A stretch of 64,000 nucleotides of DNA from Streptomyces xanthochromogenes (GTDB taxonomy: Bacteria; Actinomycetota; Actinomycetes; Streptomycetales; Streptomycetaceae), in NCBI RefSeq assembly GCF_014650455.1, contig NZ_BMUZ01000015.1, positions 132,257 to 196,256 on the forward strand, given 5' to 3'. Positions 49,970-58,889 of this stretch are shown here, one piece after another. Within the stretch, counting starts at the first letter, position 1. The number at the start of each line of letters is the position of its first letter. The translations under genes and the position numbers were made by a program. The notes under the pieces were generated by a model. That model ran no database searches, was not told where the DNA came from, and saw only the letters and a program-made list of their open reading frames with translations.

Positions 49970-51033
49970 GCCGCGACCTCCACGCGGGTGTGGTCGCCGA
50001 CCACCAGGCGGTGGTGGCGGCTTGCCAGGTCGATCCCCGTGACGGCCGCGGACCTGCCGAGCAGGGAGCCGTGCAGGCCCCGCACCGCGGAGATCGTCGC
50101 ACCGTCGAGGGCGATCGAGTAGTCGAGATGGGTGCCGGACAGGACGCAGTCCCGGCCGATGGACGTGTGCGGGCCGACGTGGCTGTCCTCCAGGACCGTG
50201 CCCGCGCCGATCACGACGGGCCCCTCCACGAAGGACCGCGAGATCCTCGCGCCGGCCTCGACGACGACCGCGCCGATCAGCACGCTCTGGTCGTCGACCT
50301 CGCCGTCCACCCGGCGCTCGATGCCGTCGAGCAGCATCTGGTTGCATTCGAGGACGTCCTCGACGCGGCCGGTGTCCTTCCAGTACCCGCGGTACTCCTG
50401 GGCCCGGACGGTCGAGCCGTTGGTGACCAGCCACTGGATGGCGTCGGTGATCTCCAGCTCGCCGCGCGCGCTCGGCACGATCGAGTCGACGGCCTCGTGG
50501 ATGGCCGGGGTGAAGAAGTAGACGCCGATGAGCGCCAGGTTGGAGCGCGGCACCGGGGGCTTCTCGACGAGCCGCTCCACGATCCCGGTCGCGTCGACCT
50601 CGGCGACGCCGAAGGCGCGCGGGTCCTCGACCTGGGCGACCAAAACCTGGGCGGCCGGGCGCAGCGCGTGGAACTCGGCGGCGGCCTCGGCGATGCCCTC
50701 GGGGAGCATGTTGTCGCCGAGGTACATCACGAAGTCGTCGTCGCCGAGGAAGTCCTGGGCGAGCTGCACGCACTGGGCGAGTCCCTGCGGGCTCTCCTGC
50801 GGGATGTAGGTGATCTCGACGCCGAGCCGGGAGCCGTCACCGATCGCCTCGGCTATCTCCTCGACGTGGTTGCCGACGATGATGCCGATCTCGGTGACAC
50901 CGAGATCGCGGATGTTGTCGAGCACCCGCTCAAGGACGGGCTTGTTGGCGATCGGGATGAGCTGCTTGGGCATGGAGTAGCTGAACGGGCGCAGTCGGCT
51001 TCCCGTACCGCCGCTCAGAACCAGAGCCTTCAT
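49966..51033 (-). CDS. rmlA: Glucose-1-phosphate thymidylyltransferase
   Basis: The 355-aa protein is the long form found in antibiotic clusters: LVLSGGTGSRLRPFSYSMPK (nucleotide and metal site), YLGDNML, EKPPVPRSNLALIGVYFF, and a C-terminal left-handed beta-helix with hexapeptide repeats (VLIGAVVVEAGARI). It makes dTDP-glucose, the first sugar step. Start ATG 51033 follows GAAGAGG. A 110-base gap without clear terminator separates it from the FMN reductase gene. Confidence 0.95.
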   Translation of the reverse strand: MKALVLSGGTGSRLRPFSYSMPKQLIPIANKPVLERVLDNIRDLGVTEIGIIVGNHVEEIAEAIGDGSRLGVEITYIPQESPQGLAQCVQLAQDFLGDDDFVMYLGDNMLPEGIAEAAAEFHALRPAAQVLVAQVEDPRAFGVAEVDATGIVERLVEKPPVPRSNLALIGVYFFTPAIHEAVDSIVPSARGELEITDAIQWLVTNGSTVRAQEYRGYWKDTGRVEDVLECNQMLLDGIERRVDGEVDDQSVLIGAVVVEAGARISRSFVEGPVVIGAGTVLEDSHVGPHTSIGRDCVLSGTHLDYSIALDGATISAVRGLHGSLLGRSAAVTGIDLASRHHRLVVGDHTRVEVAA

Positions 51034-51143
51034 GGGGTCCTCTTCTGTCGTGGTTACGTCGTGATCGACACATCAACAGGCGGATGAATGGGCTGATGAA
51101 TAGGGGATGTCGGGCCGCATGGGGCAGCCCCGGGCATCGCAGG

Positions 51144-51719
51144 TCAGGCGGCGGGGGCCAGCCGTACGGTCGGAACGGCGGCTTCGGTGAGGCTCTCCAC
51201 CAGGTCGGCGAAGTGGTCGGTGGCCTCGTGCAGCAGTGCCTGGGTGTCCGGTTCGAGGCCGGCGAAGCCGCACGGTCCCTTGCGGATGCCGCCCGCGTGC
51301 ACGAAGAAGCTCTCCGAGACCGCCCGCGGTTTCATCGACATCAGCACCGGGCGAAGGCCGTAGTCGAGGGCCAGCACATGGGCGAGCGAGCCGCCGGTGG
51401 CCAGCGGCAGGACGACCTTGCCCGCCAGGGCGAACTGCGGCAGCGCGTCGAGGAAGGCCTTGAGCAGCCCCGAGCAGCCCGCCTTGTACACCGGAGTGGC
51501 GAGCACCACGGCATCGGCCCGCTCGAACTGGGCTGCCGCGTGGGCGAGTTGGGGATGGCTCAGGTCGGCCCCCAGGAGTTCGGCCGCGGGCAGGGTGCGT
51601 ACGGCGAGCGTCTCCACCCGGTGCCCGCGCCCGGCGAGCCGGTCCGCCGCGAGGCCGAGTACCTGGTGGGTGCTGGAGACCGGCGACGGACTGCCGGAGA
51701 CGGCGAGGATCGTCGGCAT
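51144..51719 (-). CDS. NAD(P)H-dependent FMN reductase (SsuE-like)
   Basis: The 191-aa flavodoxin-fold protein has ILAVSGSPSPVSSTHQVL, VLATPVYKAGCSGLLKAFLD and LPLATGGS, the SsuE/MsuE pattern. It should supply reduced FMN. The start is ATG 51719 with AGGAGG six bases upstream; a longer frame overlaps the neighbouring gene without support. It follows the luciferase-like monooxygenase gene by 65 bases, so the two are likely a two-component oxygenase. Confidence 0.9.
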   Translation of the reverse strand: MPTILAVSGSPSPVSSTHQVLGLAADRLAGRGHRVETLAVRTLPAAELLGADLSHPQLAHAAAQFERADAVVLATPVYKAGCSGLLKAFLDALPQFALAGKVVLPLATGGSLAHVLALDYGLRPVLMSMKPRAVSESFFVHAGGIRKGPCGFAGLEPDTQALLHEATDHFADLVESLTEAAVPTVRLAPAA

Positions 51720-51784
51720 GGACAACCTCCTGATCGAATGAGTCGCGTAACGGGAGAAGCTCTGCTGCGGGGTGCCGCCGCCGC

Positions 51785-52927
51785 TCAGGCGGCCAGCACC
51801 GGCTCGGCGGGCCGGGCGGCCTCGCGGCGCACCGCGGCGACGCGCTCCAGGGAGGCGAGCACCAGCGCCGGGTCGGCGACGAAGTCCACCAGGCAGGCGA
51901 TCTCGTCGACCCCGGCGGCGCGCACCCGGCGGGCGGTCTCGGTGCACTCCTCGACGGAACCGATCAGGGAGTTGCCGGACAGGTAGCGGTTGACGCCGAG
52001 CTCGGCCAGCTTGCGCTGGGCCTTCACCGCCGACAGGACCTCGCGGCCCTGCTTGTTGCCGCTCATCCGGCCGCCGGCCTCGACCGCGAGTGCCTCCAGG
52101 TCGATCGCGGAGAGCAGGTAGTCGCGCAGACTGCCGCCGCCGGTCGCACGGGCCTCGGCCGCGTCGTCGGCGACATAGGTGTGCATCATGACGGTGATCT
52201 TCCCCGGCCCCTCCCAGCCGGCCTCGGCGCGGGCGCTGCGGTACAGGGCGATCTTGTCGGAGAGCGACTCGACGTCCTGGTTCTCCAGATGGGTCAGGAT
52301 GTTGCAGCCGAGCCGGCCCGCCTCGCGGAAGGTGCCCTCGCTGCGCGAAGCGGTCACCCACACCGACAGGTCGTCCTGCACCGGACGCGGGTAGACGGGC
52401 AGCGTCGTCTCGACGCCCAGCGGGTTGGGGCCGGTCCAGTGGCCGGTGCGCCACGCGGTCCTGATGTCACCGACATCCTTGATCATCTGTTCGCGCCGGG
52501 TCTCGTACTTCTCCGGCGCGATCACGAAGTCGTTGACGTTCCAGCCGGAGCCCACCGAGATCGCGACCCGGCCGCCCGAGATGCCGTCCACCATCGCGAA
52601 GTCCTCGACGATGCGGGCCGCCGGGTGCAGCGGCGTCACGACGCTGCCGGCCCGGATCTGGATGCGGGTCGTCACCGCGGCGATCGCCGCCGAGGTCACC
52701 GCCGGGTTGGGGAAGGCGCCGCCGAAGCGGTGGAAGTGCCGCTCGGGCGTCGATACGAAACCGAAGCCCAGCTCGTCGGCGCGGCGGGCCGCGTCGAGCA
52801 TCAGACGGTAGGTCTCCTGTGCCTGGTCGCCGACGGCGGCGAAGAAGAAGACACCGAAGTCCAGCGGCCGCTCACCTGCCGAGCCGTCCGCACCCTGGCT
52901 GCCGGTCTGCCGGGAATCCGCGTTCAT
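51785..52927 (-). CDS. Luciferase-like (LLM) flavin-dependent monooxygenase, MupA/Atu3640 type
   Basis: The 380-aa protein has the luciferase-like TIM barrel: LDFGVFFFAAVGDQAQETYR, FVSTPERHFHRFGGAFPNPA, PLHPAARIVEDFAMVDGISG, RVAISVGSGWNVNDFV and VWVTASRSEGTFREAG. These match the group often embedded in or beside NRPS/PKS systems (TIGR04020). Such enzymes oxidise carrier-bound or free intermediates with FMNH2. Start ATG 52927 with GGAGG upstream. It diverges from the ligase-carrier operon. Confidence 0.9.
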   Translation of the reverse strand: MNADSRQTGSQGADGSAGERPLDFGVFFFAAVGDQAQETYRLMLDAARRADELGFGFVSTPERHFHRFGGAFPNPAVTSAAIAAVTTRIQIRAGSVVTPLHPAARIVEDFAMVDGISGGRVAISVGSGWNVNDFVIAPEKYETRREQMIKDVGDIRTAWRTGHWTGPNPLGVETTLPVYPRPVQDDLSVWVTASRSEGTFREAGRLGCNILTHLENQDVESLSDKIALYRSARAEAGWEGPGKITVMMHTYVADDAAEARATGGGSLRDYLLSAIDLEALAVEAGGRMSGNKQGREVLSAVKAQRKLAELGVNRYLSGNSLIGSVEECTETARRVRAAGVDEIACLVDFVADPALVLASLERVAAVRREAARPAEPVLAA

Positions 52928-53315
52928 TTAGCGCTGCCTCCTTCCCCGTCGGACGTCGTCGCGGCGGGGTCGTCATCATGGGGGCTTGCTGCCCGGCGAC
53001 ACCATGGGACGGCCTCCTCGCACCGGACTTGAGTCCCGGGCAGGCCGCGCGCTCCAGCGCGGCTCAAGTTCCGCACAAGGAGCGGGCGTTGTGCTGTATC
53101 CAGCGAAATCCGAGGGAGCCGCACAGCGGCGCCCCAGGAGCGCGACGAACTGCGCGCCCGGCCACGGACGGTCCGCAGCCGAACACCGCACAACCCGCAG
53201 GGTGCTGGGTCCTCGGCCCGCAGGGCCGGCTTCCACCGACGCTCGATCCGAGGTCGAGGCCACCCCCTCACGCTCGGGTGACCACCATCCGTTCCGATGA
53301 CCACGAGGTTGCTGG
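52928..53315. other. Divergent spacer with one interspersed repeat copy
   Basis: About 390 bp between the LLM gene (minus) and the ligase gene (plus). A copy of the GCGCGGGGAACTGCGCG element, here GCGCGACGAACTGCGCG, lies at about 53140-53156, followed by GGCCACGGACGGTCCGCAGC as in the 55-kb array. It probably holds the promoters of both operons, though none stands out. Confidence 0.5.
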
Positions 53316-54839
53316 ATGACGACTCAGACGCTGGTTGCCGCGGACACCGGCACCGATACCGTCCACGGACTGCTCGCGGCGGCCGTGGCCGCCCGGCCCG
53401 ACGCCCCCGCGGTGCGCGACGCCTCGGGCGTGTGGACCTACGCGGAACTGGACGCCTGGTCACGGGCGTACGCCGACTGGCTCACCGCCCAGGGTGTGGG
53501 ACACGCGGACCGGATACTGGTCCGCGTCGGCAACACCCGCGAATTCACCGCCCTGATGTTCGGCGCACTGCGCCGCGGCATCGCCTTCGTGCCGGTCAAC
53601 CCGGCCATGAAGCGGTTCCATCTGAACACCGTGGTGCCGGACTGCGACCCGAAGCTCGTGATCGGAGAGGGCAGTCAAGACACCTCCGTACTGCGCGAGT
53701 TGACGGATCGTCCGGTCTTCGAGCTCGACGAGGTGCGCCGCGGCGCCGAGGCGCTGTACGACGCGGCTCCCGGCGCGCCGGACGAGGCGACCGTCGCCCC
53801 CGACGATCTCGGCCTGCTCATCTACACCTCGGGTTCCACCTCGGCGCCCAAGGCCGTGGTGAGTACGCACGCCCCGATCGTGTTCGCCGCCCGCGCCATC
53901 CAGGCCCGGCTGGGCTACCGCGAGGACGACGTCGTCCTGGTGGCGGTGCCGGTCTCCTTCGACTACGGGCTCTACCAGATCCTGCTGTCGGTCATCGCCG
54001 GCGCCCAGGTGCTGCTGACCTCGCCGGACCGCCACGTACGGCTGCTCGGCACCCTGCACGAGCACCGGGTCACCGTCGTTCCGCTGGTGCCCTCGCTCGG
54101 CGAGATGCTGCTCACGCTGGCCCGGCGGGACCGCCGCGAGGCGCCCCCGGTCCGGCTGTTCACCAACACCGGCGCGGCCCTGACCGGTCCCGTCATCGCC
54201 CAGCTGCGCGCGGCCTTCCCGCAGGCCCGGGTCTCCCCGATGTTCGGCACCACCGAGTGCAAGCGCATCACCGTGCTCGAACCGGACGGCGACATCGCCC
54301 GGCCCGGCTCGGTCGGCCGCGCCCTGGACGGCACCGAGGTGCTGATCCTGGACGACGACGGGCGGCTCCTGCCGGCCGGCACCGTCGGCGAGATCTGTGT
54401 GCGCGGACCGCACATCATGACCGGCTACTGGCAGGCCCCTGAGCAGACCGCCCTGCGGTTCCGCCCCGACCCCGTCACCGGCGAGATCACCCTGCACACC
54501 GGCGACTACGGACACCTCGACGCCGACGGGCACCTCTACTTCGAGGGCCGCCGCGACGACCTCTTCAAGCGCAAGGGCGTCCGCATGGGCACCCTGGAGA
54601 TCGAGACGGCCGCCCTGGACATCGAGGGCGTCACGGCCGCCGCCGCCCTGGCCCCGGCCGAGGGCCACGACCTCACCCTGTACGCCGTCACCGACCTGAC
54701 GGCCGACGAGGTGCTCGCGCAGCTGACGGAACGCCTGGAAGCGGCCAAGGTCCCGGCCGCCTGCCATCTGCTCGACGCGCTTCCCCTCACCCCGAACGGC
54801 AAGACCGACAAGCAGCGCCTGCGCCGCGAACAGAAATGA
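53316..54839 (+). CDS. Stand-alone acyl/aminoacyl adenylating enzyme (class I)
   Basis: The 507-aa protein is an ANL-family ligase: LLIYTSGSTSAPKAVV (A3), FDYGLYQILLSVIAGAQVLL, SPMFGTTECKR (A5), HTGDYGHLDADGHLYFEGR (A7-A8) and the A10 lysine in TPNGKTDKQRL. It should activate a small acid with ATP and load the carrier protein coded next. It lacks an attached carrier domain. Start ATG 53316 follows GAGGTTGCTGG. The substrate is not clear; the A4 region FDYGLY does not match a code I know. Confidence 0.88.
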   Translation: MTTQTLVAADTGTDTVHGLLAAAVAARPDAPAVRDASGVWTYAELDAWSRAYADWLTAQGVGHADRILVRVGNTREFTALMFGALRRGIAFVPVNPAMKRFHLNTVVPDCDPKLVIGEGSQDTSVLRELTDRPVFELDEVRRGAEALYDAAPGAPDEATVAPDDLGLLIYTSGSTSAPKAVVSTHAPIVFAARAIQARLGYREDDVVLVAVPVSFDYGLYQILLSVIAGAQVLLTSPDRHVRLLGTLHEHRVTVVPLVPSLGEMLLTLARRDRREAPPVRLFTNTGAALTGPVIAQLRAAFPQARVSPMFGTTECKRITVLEPDGDIARPGSVGRALDGTEVLILDDDGRLLPAGTVGEICVRGPHIMTGYWQAPEQTALRFRPDPVTGEITLHTGDYGHLDADGHLYFEGRRDDLFKRKGVRMGTLEIETAALDIEGVTAAAALAPAEGHDLTLYAVTDLTADEVLAQLTERLEAAKVPAACHLLDALPLTPNGKTDKQRLRREQK

Positions 54840-54887
54840 CCGACTCCCCGAGTCAGTAACTCCCCAATCCTGTAAGGAGATTCAGCC

Positions 54888-55151
54888 ATGACCACCACTG
54901 ACGTCTCGTGGGACGCCGGCTTCGAGCAGCTGCTGACCTCGGTCCTGCCACGGGTCACCGCCCCGCTGGACCCCGCGCTCGACCTCAAGGCCGTCGGCCT
55001 CGACTCGATGGCCACCATCGAGCTCCTGGTCCGTCTGGAGGACCAGTACGACGTGGAGATCCCCGAGGACAAGCTCACGGCCGCGACCTTCGCGACCCCG
55101 GGGGCGTTGTGGGCGGTCCTCGCCGCGCTGCGCACCGCCGCGCACGCCTGA
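54888..55151 (+). CDS. Acyl/peptidyl carrier protein
   Basis: The 87-aa helical protein has the phosphopantetheine Ser in LKAVGLDSMATIELLVRLED. Start ATG 54888 with AAGGAGA upstream. It lies 48 bases after the ligase gene and is its likely loading partner. It feeds an activated unit into the main assembly line (inference). Confidence 0.92.
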   Translation: MTTTDVSWDAGFEQLLTSVLPRVTAPLDPALDLKAVGLDSMATIELLVRLEDQYDVEIPEDKLTAATFATPGALWAVLAALRTAAHA

Positions 55152-55216
55152 CCCGCCTTCCGAGTTTCCGCCGCACCATCCAACCCCCCACCCATACACG
55201 TCCTTTGGAGGACACC

Positions 55217-55309
55217 ATGAGCCACCTCATCATCGGTCTCGCCGTCACCGTCGTCGTCTGCCTCGTCGTCAAGTTCGGCGGGGACGCGCTCAAGAAGCGC
55301 CGCGGCTAG
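55217..55309 (+). CDS. 30-residue single-pass membrane peptide
   Basis: ATG 55217 is preceded by a perfect TTTGGAGGACACC ribosome site. The peptide starts MSHL, has one hydrophobic helix (IIGLAVTVVVCLVVKF) and ends with a basic GGDALKKRRG. It lies 65 bases after the carrier-protein gene, before the operon terminator, so it should be co-expressed with ligase and carrier. It may anchor the loading module to the membrane or have a toxin/immunity-like role. I know no family for it. Confidence 0.65.
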   Translation: MSHLIIGLAVTVVVCLVVKFGGDALKKRRG

Positions 55310-55332
55310 TCCGTACGGATGCCGGCCCCGGA

Positions 55333-55365
55333 GGGGCCCGTCGACCATCCCGGTCGGCGGGCCCC
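55333..55365 (+). terminator. Terminator of ligase-carrier operon
   Basis: GGGGCCCG-T-CGACC (55333-55346) pairs with GGTCG-G-CGGGCCCC (55352-55365), loop ATCCC. It starts 23 bases after the 30-residue frame. Confidence 0.8.
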
Positions 55366-55388
55366 TTCCGCGTACGCCCCGCCGGGCC

Positions 55389-55534
55389 GGGGGGTTTGCC
55401 CTCCCTCCCGCCCGTGCGGCGGGTTGCATCGGCTGAGCCCTGGGGCTCCGCCCCAGACCCCGGGGGGCTTGCCCACCCGCCCGCCCATATAGCGGGTTGG
55501 ATCGGCTGAGCCCTGGGGCTGCGCCCCAGACCCC
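55389..55534. repeat. 73-bp direct repeat (two copies)
   Basis: Copies at 55389-55461 and 55462-55534, each with GCGGGTTG-ATCGGCTGAGC and CTGGGGCTxCGCCCCAG hairpin. A GCCGGACGGGCTG piece follows at about 55597. These are familiar Streptomyces intergenic pieces. Confidence 0.75.
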
Positions 55535-55635
55535 TGCGGGGGCTCCGCCCCCTGCACCCCCGTTCGCGCCTGAACGGCGCTCGTCCTCAATCGCCGGACG
55601 GGCTGTAGGTGCCCCAGTACCGAGTCTTTCAGGGG

Positions 55636-55995
55636 CGCGAGGAACTGCGCGACCAGCCACGCATGGTGCGAGGCCGACCACGGCTTTCTAGGAGCGCGGG
55701 GAACTGCGCGACAAGCGGGCACGGTCCGCAGCCGAGAACGGGGTTGGGGGCGCGGGGAACTGCGCGAGAAGCGACCACGGCACGAGGTCGACGACGGGTT
55801 TTGGGGCGCGGGGAACTGCGCGAGCAACCACGCACGGTCCGAGGTCGTAAACGGGGTTAGGGGCGCGGGGAACTGCGCGAACGGCCACTACGGTCCGCAG
55901 CCGTGAACGGGGTTGGGGGCGCGAGGAACTGCGCGACAAGCGGGCACGGGCCGCAGCCGTGAACGGGGTCAGGGGCGTGGGGAACTGCGCGGGCG
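55636..55995. repeat. 56-59-bp tandem array, seven copies
   Basis: The core GCGCGGGGAACTGCGCG recurs with GAACTGCGCG at 55642, 55701, 55757, 55813, 55870, 55926 and 55982. Spacers are related (CCACGGTCCGCAGCCG, AACGGGGTTGGGG). The core is in reverse orientation relative to the 39-kb array. Confidence 0.93.
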
Positions 55996-56059
55996 GCCCC
56001 GGGGGCATGGGGCAGGGCCCCTGCCGGTAAGGCAGGGGCCCTTTGGGGCGCGGGGCGGA

Positions 56060-57226
56060 TCAGGCGGTAGCCAGTCGCTCCAGATCCCCCACCACCCGCG
56101 CCGGACTCGGCATCTCCGCCATGTCGGCCCGCAACTCCCGCGCACACTTGAGGTAGCGCGGGTCCTCCAGAACGTCCCGGATCGCCTCCCGCACCTGGCC
56201 GGGGTCGTTCTGCGGGGCCGCCTCGCCGAGTACCCGGGCAGCGCCGGCCGCCGCGAGCAGCTCGGCCGAGGCGAACTGGTCGACGATCTGCGGCAGCACC
56301 ACCTGGGGGAGCCCGAACGCGCACGAAGTGAGCGTCGTGTTCGCGCCGCCGTGGTGGATGACGGCGTCGCAGTCGCGCAGGAACAGGTTCAACGGGACCG
56401 GCTCCACCACCCGTACGTTGGACGGGACTTGGCCGAAGCCCTCGTGGAAGGCGGAGTCCGCCGTCACCACGGCCTCGACGTTCTCCAGGCCCTCGAAGGC
56501 CGCGATGATCGAGCGGTACAGGCCGGTGCCGTTGAGCACCAGGGTCTGGCGGCCGAGGCAGACCACGACCCGGCGCACCCCGTCGGCGGCCGGCCGGTGC
56601 AGCCAGTCGGGCACGGTGCCGGTGCCGTTGAACGGAACGTAGCCGATCGGTGCGCCCGGCGCCGCGCTCGGGTGGTGCAGCGCGGGCGGGCAGGGGTCGA
56701 GCAGCAGCGTCGGGTCGGGCAGGCCGTCGAGGCCGAGCCGCTCGGCGGTGCCGTACAGGAAGTTGCGCGCCGAGGCGCGCGAGGGACCGCTCAGCGGGTC
56801 GACGCCCCAGCGGTGCTGCACCGACGGGATGCCGAGCGCGCCAGCGACGAGCTGGCCCGCCAGCTCCATCTGCTCGGAAACGATCAGGTCGGGCCCCCAC
56901 TCGCGGGCGAACTCCAGGTAGGAGCTCACCAGATAGCGGGCGTGGGTCTCCCACAGCTTGGTCGTGCCCGCCATCTTCTCCGGCGGGGTCGGGCCCATCA
57001 GCTCCAACGGACGTACCCCGTCCGGGAGATGGCGCTGCAGGACGTCAAGGCCGTGGAAGCGGTCGCCGATGTCGACGGCCGAGATCCCGGCGGCGCGGGC
57101 CGCGTCCGTGACGTCAGGCTGCGCGGCGACCATCACCTCGTGACCCGCTCCCATCAGCGCCCAGGCCAGCGGCACCATCGGGGTGAAGTGGGTGGGGAAG
57201 GGGGTGCTCAGCATCAGTACGCGCAT
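56060..57226 (-). CDS. GT1 deoxysugar glycosyltransferase A
   Basis: The 388-aa GT-B enzyme starts VLMLSTPFPTHFTPMVPLAW, has SVQHRWGVDP in the middle and the donor block HHGGANTTLTSCAFGLPQVV-(LP)QIVDQF near 290-320. This matches EryCIII/DesVII-type enzymes that attach TDP-deoxysugars. Its start lies 113 bases inside the exporter gene; GGAGGACGAAGTCG upstream serves as ribosome site. No P450-like helper gene (DesVIII type) is seen. It is closer to enzyme C than to B at the donor block. Confidence 0.9.
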   Translation of the reverse strand: MRVLMLSTPFPTHFTPMVPLAWALMGAGHEVMVAAQPDVTDAARAAGISAVDIGDRFHGLDVLQRHLPDGVRPLELMGPTPPEKMAGTTKLWETHARYLVSSYLEFAREWGPDLIVSEQMELAGQLVAGALGIPSVQHRWGVDPLSGPSRASARNFLYGTAERLGLDGLPDPTLLLDPCPPALHHPSAAPGAPIGYVPFNGTGTVPDWLHRPAADGVRRVVVCLGRQTLVLNGTGLYRSIIAAFEGLENVEAVVTADSAFHEGFGQVPSNVRVVEPVPLNLFLRDCDAVIHHGGANTTLTSCAFGLPQVVLPQIVDQFASAELLAAAGAARVLGEAAPQNDPGQVREAIRDVLEDPRYLKCARELRADMAEMPSPARVVGDLERLATA

Positions 57227-58889
57227 CGACTTCGTCCTCCTCGGACGTGGGGGCGGCCGGGACGGCCTCTTCGGTGGCCTCTCCGGCGGAGGCTTCGGCG
57301 GAAGGTTCGGCGGAGCCGTCGCCGGACAGCGCCGCGGTGTTGACGTCGACGTCCTTCATGAGCAGCGCCGTGACGAGGGCGAGGAGCAGCAGCCCGGCGG
57401 CGGTCAGGAGCAGCGTGGACGTGGCGTGGGCGAAGGCGTCCGTCACGAGGTGGCGGCGGACCGCGTCGAGCCCGGCGAGCTGCGCCGCGGCGGCGTCCGG
57501 GTCCTTGACGCCGGCGGCTCCGGCGGCCGAGGCGAAGCGGGCGCTGAGCACCGCGCCCAGCACGGTGCCGCCGATGGTGGTGCCCAGCATGGTCGCGAAC
57601 CGCGAGGTCGTGGTGACCACGCCCAACTGGTCCGCGGACGCGGCCGACTGGGTCATGAACAGGGCGATCTGGGTCACGCCGCCCAGGCCCACGCCGAGCA
57701 GCAGGAGCAGCAGGTCGAACTCCCATACGGGAGCGTCGGCGACGGTCAGGCCGAGCCCGGCGACGGCGGCCGCCGCCGTGGCCGTGGTGGTCACCAGGAC
57801 CGCCTTGCACTTGCCGGTACGGGTGATGATTTTGCCCCAGCCGAGGAAGACCAGGACCACGCCGACGGCGAGCGGGATCAGATGCAGACCGACCGCGTCG
57901 AGCGAGACGCCCCGCACGATGTTCAGGTAGTTGATGAGGAACACCGGCAGTGAGAGCAGCGCGAAGCCGCCCACGAACTGGAGGATGGCCGCGGGCCGGA
58001 ACACCTTGTCCGTGAACAGGGTGAGCGGCATCAGGGGATCGGATGCCTTGAGCTGCCGGGCGACGAACGCCCCGGCCATCAGGAGGCCGCCGTAGAAGTA
58101 GGGCAGCACCGGCCCGGAGAACGAGTTGTGCTCCCCGTACGCCTTCACGCCGAGCAGCAGCGCGCAGGTGGCTGCCGCGATGAGGACCGAGCCGAGGATG
58201 TCGACCTTCTGCCGGGTGCCCTTCACCGGGAGGCGCAGCGCCCAGGCGACGCCGGCCAGGGCGAGGCCCGCCAGCGGTACGTTGAGCAGGAAGATCCAGC
58301 GCCAGGACAGGTTCTCGCTGAGCGGTCCGCCGATCATGGGCCCGGCGATGATGCCGGCCGCGATGAGTGCGCCGCCCGCGTTGGAGCGTCCGGCCCGGGA
58401 CTTGGGCGGGTACAGGGTGGCGATCACGATCAGCGTCATGCTCATCAGGCCGCCGCCGCCGAGCCCCTGTACCGCGCGGAAGACGATCAGCTGGGTGAGC
58501 GAGTGCGCGGTCGCGCAGAGCGCGGAGCCCGCGAGGAAGGTGCCGAGCGCTGCCAGATAGATGCGGCGCGGCCCGTAGCTGTCGCTGAGCCTGCCGTACA
58601 GCGGCTGCGCGGCCGTCGCGGCCAGCAGGTAGGCGGTGATCAGCCAGGGGAAGCGGTCGATGCCGTGTGCCGGGTCGAGGTCGCGCACGATCGGCAGGAC
58701 GGCCGAGGAGATGATCGAGCCGTCGAGCAGGGCCAGGGTCATGGTGGCCATCGCGCAGACGATGAACACCAGGACCTGGATGTCGCTCATGCCGTTCGGG
58801 TTGGGCTTCTTCTCCTTGGTGTTCTCCTTGGCGCCCTCTTGGGGCGTCGCGTCGCTTCCGGTGACTTCGGCGCTCACGTCGGTGCTCAC
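57114..58889 (-). CDS. DHA2-type MFS exporter (14 helices)
   Basis: The 591-aa protein has 14 predicted helices, motif A (GRLSDSYGPRR), LLDGSIISSAVLPIVRDL in helix 1 and GPMIGGPLSENLSWRWIFLL (motif C), fitting EmrB/QacA drug exporters. The start is GTG 58889 with AGGAGG upstream, overlapping the preceding GT stop by four bases. A ~75-residue hydrophilic tail overlaps the next GT gene by 113 bases in another frame. It likely exports the finished glycoside and gives self-resistance. Confidence 0.92.
   Translation of the reverse strand: MSTDVSAEVTGSDATPQEGAKENTKEKKPNPNGMSDIQVLVFIVCAMATMTLALLDGSIISSAVLPIVRDLDPAHGIDRFPWLITAYLLAATAAQPLYGRLSDSYGPRRIYLAALGTFLAGSALCATAHSLTQLIVFRAVQGLGGGGLMSMTLIVIATLYPPKSRAGRSNAGGALIAAGIIAGPMIGGPLSENLSWRWIFLLNVPLAGLALAGVAWALRLPVKGTRQKVDILGSVLIAAATCALLLGVKAYGEHNSFSGPVLPYFYGGLLMAGAFVARQLKASDPLMPLTLFTDKVFRPAAILQFVGGFALLSLPVFLINYLNIVRGVSLDAVGLHLIPLAVGVVLVFLGWGKIITRTGKCKAVLVTTTATAAAAVAGLGLTVADAPVWEFDLLLLLLGVGLGGVTQIALFMTQSAASADQLGVVTTTSRFATMLGTTIGGTVLGAVLSARFASAAGAAGVKDPDAAAAQLAGLDAVRRHLVTDAFAHATSTLLLTAAGLLLLALVTALLMKDVDVNTAALSGDGSAEPSAEASAGEATEEAVPAAPTSEEDEVDARTDAEHPLPHPLHPDGAAGLGADGSGSRGDGRRAA

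Noticed and set aside
55636..55995. CRISPR array
   Set aside because: Spacers are related to one another and the core is a known type of interspersed Streptomyces element; no cas genes.
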